This document shows positions 52,810 to 58,297 of a DNA stretch of 58,297 nucleotides, piece by piece. Numbering within the stretch: position 1 is the stretch's first letter; each line of letters starts with the position of its first letter. Source of the stretch: Zafaria cholistanensis. GTDB taxonomy: Bacteria; Actinomycetota; Actinomycetes; Actinomycetales; Micrococcaceae. The notes under the pieces are model-generated. The model was not told where the DNA came from and did not search any database. It saw nothing but the letters and a program-made list of their open reading frames with translations. The stretch covers positions 1 through 58,297 of the forward strand of contig NZ_BKDJ01000017.1 in the NCBI RefSeq assembly GCF_008580665.1, written 5' to 3'. Made by a program: the position numbers and the translations under genes.

Positions 52810-53919
52810 CTAGCGGGCGTCCCGGGCGCCCCGGGCGTGGCGCAGCAGCGGGCGCATGGTCAGCCACGCGGCCCCGACCAGCAGCACGGCCAGCACGGGG
52901 ATCAGCACGTTGGGATCGAAGAAGTTGAACGACACCGTGCCGAAGGCCACCAGCGCCGACCACAGGTAGAGCATCAGCACCGCCTGGCGGTGCGAGTAGC
53001 CGCCGTCGACCAGTTTGTGGTGCAGGTGCCCGCGGTCTGCGGAGAAGGGCGAACGCCCCCGGGCGGTGCGCCGGATGATGGCCAGGACCAGATCCGCCAT
53101 CGGCAGCAGGATCACCGCGATGGGCAGGATGATCGGCATGTAGGCGGGCACGTTACGGAAGCGGAAGCCTTCCAGCGCATCGAGGTCGGTGGTCACCGCA
53201 ATGGTGGCGACGGCCATCATCAGGCCGATGATCATGGCCCCGGACTCCCCCATGAAGATCTTCGCGGGGTTGAAGTTGTGCGGAAGGAAGCCCAGGCACG
53301 AGCCCAGCAGCAGGGCCATCAGCAGGGCGGAGTAGTTGGAGTGGTCGTACTCGTTGATGGTGCGCGCCAGCAGGTAGCAGTAGATGAAGAACGCGGCGGC
53401 GCCGATGGCCGCCATGCCCGCGGCCAGCCCGTCCAGGCCGTCGACGAAGTTGATGGCGTTCATGGTCAGGACCACCAGGAAGGTGGTGAGCACGATCTGC
53501 AGGGGCTCGCTGGAAATGTGGATCCAGCCCACGGGCATGGCCTCCAGCCGGACGCCGGAGAACGCGACAGTCAACCCCACCAGCGTCTGGCCGGCGAACT
53601 TGACGTACCAGCGCAGGTCCCAGATGTCGTCGGCCACGCCGATCAGCAGGATCAGGCCGGCCGCGGCCACGACGCCGAGCACCTGGTCCGTGTCGCTGAA
53701 GACGCCCTCCAGGAAGGGGATCCGGGACGCCACCAGCAGGCCCGCCAGGATGCCGGCGATCATGGCGACACCGCCGAGCTTGGGGATGGGGCTCAGGTGG
53801 ACGTCGCGGTCGCGCAGCGGAGCCGAGCCCATGACCCTCAGGCCCAGCCGGCGCATCACCGGCGTGAGCAGGTAGGACGCCGCGAACGCAACGCCCATGA
53901 GCAGGATGTAGACCCTCAT
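52810..53919 (-). CDS. wecA: Undecaprenyl-phosphate GlcNAc-1-phosphate transferase (WecA/Rfe type)
   Basis: This polytopic 369-residue enzyme of the MraY/WecA family begins lipid-linked glycan synthesis by adding a sugar-1-phosphate to undecaprenyl phosphate. Visible motifs are SPIPKLGGVAM, VADDIWDLRWYVKF, NAINFVDGLDGLAAG and RGHLHHKLVD, with the two Asp clusters and the HxHH site intact. It overlaps the tsaC stop (ATGA), and corresponds in position to Rv1302 (rfe), needed for arabinogalactan linker in mycobacteria; here the glycan is unknown. Confidence 0.95.
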   Translation of the reverse strand: MRVYILLMGVAFAASYLLTPVMRRLGLRVMGSAPLRDRDVHLSPIPKLGGVAMIAGILAGLLVASRIPFLEGVFSDTDQVLGVVAAAGLILLIGVADDIWDLRWYVKFAGQTLVGLTVAFSGVRLEAMPVGWIHISSEPLQIVLTTFLVVLTMNAINFVDGLDGLAAGMAAIGAAAFFIYCYLLARTINEYDHSNYSALLMALLLGSCLGFLPHNFNPAKIFMGESGAMIIGLMMAVATIAVTTDLDALEGFRFRNVPAYMPIILPIAVILLPMADLVLAIIRRTARGRSPFSADRGHLHHKLVDGGYSHRQAVLMLYLWSALVAFGTVSFNFFDPNVLIPVLAVLLVGAAWLTMRPLLRHARGARDAR

Positions 53920-54608
53920 GGCTGCGTGGCCGGCTCCTCGCCCAGTCGTTCTTCGCCCAGGCCGAGCACGGCGGGGACCACGCGGCGCAGCTCCTCCAGC
54001 GGCAGGGCCCCCTGGCGGACGACGGCGGGCACCGGGCCGGTGCAGTCGACGATCGTGGAGGCCAGGGACTCCCCCGCGACCGGGCGCCGGCCGTCCTCGA
54101 GGTAGACCGCTACGGCGCCGCCGAGCTGTTCCTCGGCCTCGGCCGCGGTGGCCGCGGCGGGGTTTCCGGTGCGGTTGGCCGAGGACACCGCCAGCGGGCC
54201 GGTGGCCTCAAGAAGCTCGCGGGCCAGCGGGTCGTCCGGGATGCGCAGCGCGACGGTTCCCCGGGTTTCCCCCAGGTCCCAGGTCAGGGAGGGCTGGGAG
54301 CGCAGGATCAGCGTCAGCGGGCCGGGCCAGAACGCCTCCGCCAGCGCGCGGGCGTCCCCGTTCACCTCGGTGGCCAGCCCGTCCAGGGTGGCCGCGTGCG
54401 GGATCAGGACCGGCGGCGGCATGGTGCGGCCGCGGCCCTTGGCCGCCAGCAGCGTGGCTACGGCCTGCGGGGAGAACGCGTCCGCGGCAATGCCGTAGAC
54501 GGTGTCGGTCGGCAGCACCACGCACTGCTTCGCCGCGATGGCTGCGCGGGCGGCCTCGAGGCCGGCGGCCTTTTCCTGTTCATTCTGGCAGTCAAAGCGT
54601 GATGTCAC
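53916..54608 (-). CDS. L-threonylcarbamoyladenylate synthase (TsaC/Sua5 family)
   Basis: The enzyme makes the activated intermediate for t6A37 of ANN-decoding tRNAs. The 230-residue protein carries the YrdC fold: CVVLPTDTVYGIAADAF, KGRGRTMPPPVLI (where KxR...P is the usual motif), GTVALRIPDDPLAREL and GPLAVSSANRTGNPAA. It lacks the Sua5 C-terminal domain. GTG 54608 has the GGAAGAA of the prmC tail upstream. The order prfA-prmC-tsaC-wecA is the actinobacterial norm. Confidence 0.94.
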   Translation of the reverse strand: MTSRFDCQNEQEKAAGLEAARAAIAAKQCVVLPTDTVYGIAADAFSPQAVATLLAAKGRGRTMPPPVLIPHAATLDGLATEVNGDARALAEAFWPGPLTLILRSQPSLTWDLGETRGTVALRIPDDPLARELLEATGPLAVSSANRTGNPAAATAAEAEEQLGGAVAVYLEDGRRPVAGESLASTIVDCTGPVPAVVRQGALPLEELRRVVPAVLGLGEERLGEEPATQP

Positions 54609-54612
54609 GGGG

Positions 54613-55509
54613 TCATTCTTCCATGCGAATCTGTGGATTGCGGCGGATGCCGGAGGTGCAGCGGTCGCGCCCGGCGAGGTCCTGGTGGGTCGCCACCGAC
54701 TCCCAGTCGCCGCTGGAGCGCAGCAGCGCCGCAACCGCCGGAGCCTGCACCTCGGCGTGCTCCATGACAAAGAACCCTCCGGGCTTGAGCAGCCGGGCCG
54801 CGGTGGCCGCCGCCGCCGCGGGCAGGCGCATTCCGTCCTCGCCCCCGCCGTACAGGGCCATCTCGGGATCGTGGTCCCGCGCCTCGGGTTCGTTGGGGAC
54901 CGCCGCGGCGGGAATGTAGGGCGGGTTGCTGACCACGACGTCGAAGGTCCCGTTGCGTTCGGGAAGGGCCGTGGCCAGGTCCCCCAGGACCAGTTCCACC
55001 CCGTGCGGGGCCAGGTTGCGTTCGGCCCAGGCGTGGGCAAGGTCACTGAGCTCCACGGCCACCACGCGGGCCCCGGGCACCTCGGAGGCGAGGGCGGCCG
55101 CGATTGCGCCGGACCCGGTGCCCAGGTCGGCGACCACCGGCGCGGGCAACAGCGCGGCGCGGTCAATCGCCAACTGCGCCACCGTCTCGGTCTCCGGGCG
55201 GGGAACGAAGACCCCCGGTCCCACGGCCAGCTCGAGGTGGCGGAAGTGGGCGACGCCGGTGAGGTGCTGCAGCGGGATGCGCCGGCAGCGCTCCCCCACC
55301 AGGTCGTCGAAACCGTCCGGGACGGGCGCCCCGGCCAGCGCCAGCGCGGCCACGCGGCCGCGTCCGACGCCCAGCAGGTGGGCGGCCAGCAGCTCGGCGT
55401 CCACGCGCGGGGTCGGCACCCCGGCCACGGAGAGCCGGGCCGCGGCCTCGCGCAGCGCCTGGTCCAGGTCCCGGTCCGCGCCCTGCGGGCCGGTACGGGC
55501 ATCAGGCAC
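54613..55509 (-). CDS. prmC: Peptide chain release factor N5-glutamine methyltransferase PrmC (HemK)
   Basis: PrmC methylates the GGQ glutamine of RF1 and RF2. The 298-residue protein has the N-terminal substrate domain (TPRVDAELLAAHLLG), FVPRPETE, VADLGTGSGAIA and the catalytic NPPY in VVSNPPYIPA. It lies 7 bases after prfA, its own substrate. GTG 55509 is the likely start; an earlier in-frame start would lie inside prfA. Confidence 0.96.
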   Translation of the reverse strand: MPDARTGPQGADRDLDQALREAAARLSVAGVPTPRVDAELLAAHLLGVGRGRVAALALAGAPVPDGFDDLVGERCRRIPLQHLTGVAHFRHLELAVGPGVFVPRPETETVAQLAIDRAALLPAPVVADLGTGSGAIAAALASEVPGARVVAVELSDLAHAWAERNLAPHGVELVLGDLATALPERNGTFDVVVSNPPYIPAAAVPNEPEARDHDPEMALYGGGEDGMRLPAAAAATAARLLKPGGFFVMEHAEVQAPAVAALLRSSGDWESVATHQDLAGRDRCTSGIRRNPQIRMEE

Positions 55510-55516
55510 CGGGGAC

Positions 55517-56599
55517 CTACTTCTTCTCGTCGGCGAGGGCATCGAGGCGGGACTGTTCGTCCATCTCAATGCAGGACTGGATGACCGGCTCGAGGTCCCC
55601 GTTCATGACCGCGTCGAGGTTGTACGCCTTGTAGCCGGTGCGGTGGTCCGCGATGCGGTTTTCCGGGAAGTTGTAGGTGCGGATGCGCTCGGAGCGGTCC
55701 ATGGTGCGCACCTGGGAGGCCCGGGCCGCGGAGTTTTCCGCGTCGATCTGCTCCTGCTGGTGGGCCAGCAGGCGGGAGCGGAGCACGCGCATCGCGGCTT
55801 CGCGGTTCTGCAGCTGGGACTTCTCGTTCTGCATGGCCACCACGATGCCGGTGGGCAGGTGGGTGATGCGCACCGCGGAGTCGGTGGTGTTGACCGACTG
55901 TCCGCCGGGGCCGGAAGAGCGGTAGACGTCGATCTTGAGGTCATTCTGGTGGATCTCGATCTCTTCGGGCTCGTCGACCTCCGGCAGCACCAGCACCCCG
56001 GCGGCCGAGGTGTGGATGCGGCCCTGGGACTCCGTCACGGGAACGCGCTGGACGCGGTGCACGCCGCCCTCGTACTTCAGGTGCGCGTAGACGCCCTCGG
56101 CGGGGTCGTTGGAGGTGCCCTTGATGGCAACCTGCGCGTCCTTGTAGCCGCCGAGGTCCGACTCGTTGTAGGAGATCATCTCCGTCTTCCAGCCCTTGGA
56201 CTCGGCGTAGCGCGTGTACATGCGCAGCAGGTCGGCGGCGAACAGGGCCGCCTCGTCCCCGCCCTCGCCACCCTTGACCTCGAGGATCACGTTGCGGGCG
56301 TCGTTGGGGTCACGCGGGATGAGCAGCCGGCGCAGCTTCTCCTCGGCGGCCGGCAGGGCCTCCTCGAGTTCGGCCACCTCGGCCGCGAAGTCCGGGTCCT
56401 CGTCGGCCATCTCGCGGGCGGCCGCCAGGTCCTCGGTGATCTGCTTCCAGCGCCGGTGGGCCTCGACGATGCCGTTGAGCTGCGCGCCGCGGCGGCCCAG
56501 CTTGCGGGCCAGCGCCTGGTCCTGGTAGACGGCGGGGTCGCTGAGCCGGCGCTGAAGCTCGGCGTGCTCGTCGAGCAGGCCTTGGACGGATTCGAACAT
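55517..56599 (-). CDS. prfA: Peptide chain release factor 1
   Basis: RF1 reads UAA and UAG. The 360-residue protein has the helical domain 1, [13 protein letters not shown], the tripeptide PVT ([10 protein letters not shown]) for codon reading, and the GGQ motif in [10 protein letters not shown]. An in-frame ATG at 56608 is the alternative start; 56599 is preferred because family members begin MFESVQ and spacing to AGAAAGAGA is better. Confidence 0.97.
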   Translation of the reverse strand: MFESVQGLLDEHAELQRRLSDPAVYQDQALARKLGRRGAQLNGIVEAHRRWKQITEDLAAAREMADEDPDFAAEVAELEEALPAAEEKLRRLLIPRDPNDARNVILEVKGGEGGDEAALFAADLLRMYTRYAESKGWKTEMISYNESDLGGYKDAQVAIKGTSNDPAEGVYAHLKYEGGVHRVQRVPVTESQGRIHTSAAGVLVLPEVDEPEEIEIHQNDLKIDVYRSSGPGGQSVNTTDSAVRITHLPTGIVVAMQNEKSQLQNREAAMRVLRSRLLAHQQEQIDAENSAARASQVRTMDRSERIRTYNFPENRIADHRTGYKAYNLDAVMNGDLEPVIQSCIEMDEQSRLDALADEKK

Positions 56600-56639
56600 G
56601 GTGGTCATTCTCTTTCTCAGGACGGATTCGGGGGTTTGC

Positions 56640-56675
56640 ACGACGGCGGCAGGGGGCCCGCGCGGGCGCCGTCGT
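56640..56675. promoter_or_regulatory. Hairpin upstream of prfA
   Basis: ACGACGGCG (56640-56648) pairs with CGCCGTCGT (56667-56675) across an 18-base GC loop in the rho-prfA spacer. It may be part of the rho terminator region or a prfA leader structure. Confidence 0.35.
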
Positions 56676-56698
56676 CCCTCCCGCGTTAACGGCCGAAG

Positions 56699-56733
56699 CC
56701 CAGGCCCGCCGTGCGGTGCACGGCGGGCCTGGG
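56699..56733 (-). terminator. Terminator downstream of rho
   Basis: A perfect 16-bp stem (CCCAGGCCCGCCGTGC, 56699-56714, with 56718-56733) closes a 3-base loop only 12 bases after the rho stop. No T-run follows, as is usual in actinobacteria. Confidence 0.75.
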
Positions 56734-56744
56734 CGGCTGGGACG

Positions 56745-58297
56745 CTAGTTGTCCTTGGTTCCGAGCGTGGTGCGGTTCACCAGCATGAGGAACTCCGCGT
56801 TGGACTGGGTGTCGCGGATCTTGCTCGTGAGCAGCTCCAGCGCCTGCTGCGTGTCCAGGCCGGAGAGCACGCGGCGCAGCCGCCACATGATCTTGACCTC
56901 GTCCTGGGACAGCAGGTTCTCCTCGCGGCGGGTGCCGGAGGCGTTGACGTCCACGGCCGGGAAGATGCGCTTGTCCGCCAGCTGGCGGGACAGGCGCAGT
57001 TCCATGTTGCCGGTGCCCTTGAACTCCTCGAAGATGACCTCGTCCATCTTGGACCCGGTCTCCACCAGGGCGGTGGCCAGGATGGTCAGCGAGCCGCCGT
57101 TCTCGATGTTGCGCGCGGCGCCGAAGAAGCGCTTCGGCGGGTACAGCGCCGAGGAGTCCACACCACCGGAGAGGATGCGGCCGGAGGCGGGGGCGCTGAG
57201 GTTGTAGGCGCGGCCCAGGCGGGTCATCGAGTCCAGCAGCACCACGACGTCCATGCCCAGTTCCACCAGGCGCTTGGCGCGCTCGATCGCCAGCTCGGCG
57301 ACCGTGGTGTGGTCGTCCGCGGGACGGTCGAAGGTGGAGGCGATGACCTCGCCCTTGACCGTGCGCTGCATGTCCGTGACCTCTTCCGGACGCTCGTCGA
57401 CGAGCACCATCATGAGGTGGACTTCCGGGTTGTTGATCGTGATCGCGTTGGCGATCGACTGCAGGATCAGCGTCTTGCCGGCCTTCGGCGGGGAGACGAT
57501 CAGGCCGCGCTGGCCCTTGCCGATGGGGGCAACCAGGTCGATCACGCGCGGGCCGACCAGCTTCGGGTCGGTCTCCAGGCGCAGCCGCTCGGAGGGGTAG
57601 AGCGGGACGAGCTTGCTGAACTCGACGCGGTCCTTGTTCTCCTCGACCGGCTTGCCGTTGACCGTGGTCATGCGGACCAGGGCGTTGAACTTCTGGCGGG
57701 CGGCGGCGGCGTTCTCGCCGTCGCGCGGGGCGCGGATGGCGCCGACGACGGCGTCACCCTTGCGCAGGTTGTAGCGCTTGACCTGGTTCAGCGAGACATA
57801 GACGTCGTTCGGCCCGGGCAGGTAGCCGGAGGTGCGCACGAAGGCGTAGTTCTCCAGCACATCCAGGATGCCGGCCACCGGCAGCAGGACATCGTCCTCG
57901 GTCAGCTCGGTGTCGTCGACCTCGACCTGGTTGCGGCCGCGGCCGCGGCGGCGCTCGTTGCGGTCGTTGCGGTCGCGGGTGCGGTCGTTGCGCTCGCGGG
58001 TGCGCTCGCGGCGGGAGTCGCGGGTGCCCTGCTGCTCGCGCTGGGCCGCCTCGCGCTGCTGGCCCTGCTCGCGGGATTCGCGCTGCTGGCCCTGCTCGCG
58101 GGATTCGCGCTGCTGCCCCTGCTCGCCGGCCTCGGCCTCGCGCTCCTCGCGGCGGTTGCGGTTGCGGTCGCGGCGGTTGCGGCCGGTGCGTTCGGGGCGC
58201 TCCTCGGCAGGGGCCTCGACGCCGGCGGTCCGTGCCGCCCCGCCCTCGGCGGCTTCGGCGGGGGCTTCCGGGGCGGCCGTTTCGGCGGCGGTCGTCT
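56745..58297 (-). CDS. rho: Transcription termination factor Rho (5' part beyond window)
   Basis: This is an RNA-dependent hexameric helicase. The RNA-binding domain ([38 protein letters not shown]) and the motor with P-loop [39 protein letters not shown] and the R-loop region [15 protein letters not shown] are complete. The frame runs to the window edge through an Arg/Asn/Asp-rich N-terminal insertion ([24 protein letters not shown]) typical of high-GC Rho. It includes three copies of a REQGQQRES repeat. The true start is outside. Confidence 0.97.
   Translation of the reverse strand, partial: TTAAETAAPEAPAEAAEGGAARTAGVEAPAEERPERTGRNRRDRNRNRREEREAEAGEQGQQRESREQGQQRESREQGQQREAAQREQQGTRDSRRERTRERNDRTRDRNDRNERRRGRGRNQVEVDDTELTEDDVLLPVAGILDVLENYAFVRTSGYLPGPNDVYVSLNQVKRYNLRKGDAVVGAIRAPRDGENAAAARQKFNALVRMTTVNGKPVEENKDRVEFSKLVPLYPSERLRLETDPKLVGPRVIDLVAPIGKGQRGLIVSPPKAGKTLILQSIANAITINNPEVHLMMVLVDERPEEVTDMQRTVKGEVIASTFDRPADDHTTVAELAIERAKRLVELGMDVVVLLDSMTRLGRAYNLSAPASGRILSGGVDSSALYPPKRFFGAARNIENGGSLTILATALVETGSKMDEVIFEEFKGTGNMELRLSRQLADKRIFPAVDVNASGTRREENLLSQDEVKIMWRLRRVLSGLDTQQALELLTSKIRDTQSNAEFLMLVNRTTLGTKDN
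58051..58131. repeat. Three tandem copies of a 27-bp coding repeat in rho
   Basis: Units at 58051-58077 and 58078-58104 are identical; 58105-58131 is diverged. Each encodes a nine-residue Arg/Glu/Gln/Ser unit in the Rho insertion domain. Confidence 0.85.

Noticed and set aside
58051-58131. Possible direct repeats of a mobile element
   Set aside because: They are in-frame codons of the Rho insertion domain.

Overview
The window is a stretch of high-GC actinobacterial core chromosome. Gene content, SD-plus-leaderless gene starts and protein character suggest a member of the Micrococcaceae (Arthrobacter-like). This is inferred from gene order and protein features, not from a database search. 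From memory, two conserved blocks known from Mycobacterium tuberculosis can be recognised. One is the Rv3015c/mnmA/iscS/etfAB neighbourhood (about 3.5-13.5 kb). The other is the long rho-to-rdgB neighbourhood Rv1297-Rv1341 (about 25.7-58.3 kb, in inverted order). I see no prophage, integron, insertion sequence or CRISPR array.

Layout. 0-3.5 kb: DUF4350-MoxR-DUF58 membrane-associated operon (+). 3.5-8.4 kb: MetE-like protein, chorismate mutase, a 56-bp repeat array, MnmA and its cysteine desulfurase, and a hypothetical gene (-). 8.6-10.9 kb: J-domain protein, TrmL, and an orphan RskA-like protein (+). 10.9-15 kb: PIG-L deacetylase, EtfA, EtfB and an HtrA-type protease (-). 15.2-18.2 kb: TPM-domain protein and PspA (+), followed by a bidirectional terminator and initiator tRNA-fMet (-) with a clear promoter. 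18.6-23.6 kb: a DUF4190/MmpS-like membrane protein and a 1390-residue Pls/PosA-type single-module non-ribosomal peptide synthetase (-). 24-29.8 kb: exonuclease-BRCT, DedA, RdgB, RNase PH, MBL phosphodiesterase-like protein, MurI, DUF2017 and ClpS (-). 30.2-31.5 kb: nicotinate phosphoribosyltransferase (+). 31.6-39.2 kb: helicase, DUF3039, ABC exporter, cysteine-free thioredoxin/TPR protein, and a large secreted or membrane hypothetical (-). 39.3-44.2 kb: AI-2E transporter (+), hydrolase and zinc protein (-), NucS, NagA and CspA (+). 44.3-58.3 kb: DUF2550, the complete F1Fo ATP synthase operon with two AtpI/AtpZ-like proteins, WecA, TsaC, PrmC, PrfA and Rho (-, cut by the window edge).

How genes fit together. 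IscS hands sulfur to MnmA for tRNA thiolation. PrfA is methylated by PrmC. RNase PH, RdgB, MurI, ClpS and DUF2017 form a compact housekeeping unit. TPM protein, PspA and HtrA look like an envelope-stress neighbourhood. A striking regulatory pattern is that at least a dozen genes have a TANNNT -10 hexamer only 6-9 bases before the start codon, the geometry of leaderless mRNAs; genes inside operons instead have Shine-Dalgarno sequences.

Most of the window is ordinary core genome. The least-understood parts are the Pls-like synthetase with its membrane neighbour, the 56-bp dyad repeat array, the J-domain protein with an unassigned C-terminal domain, and the 595-residue protein with an internal signal-peptide-like segment.
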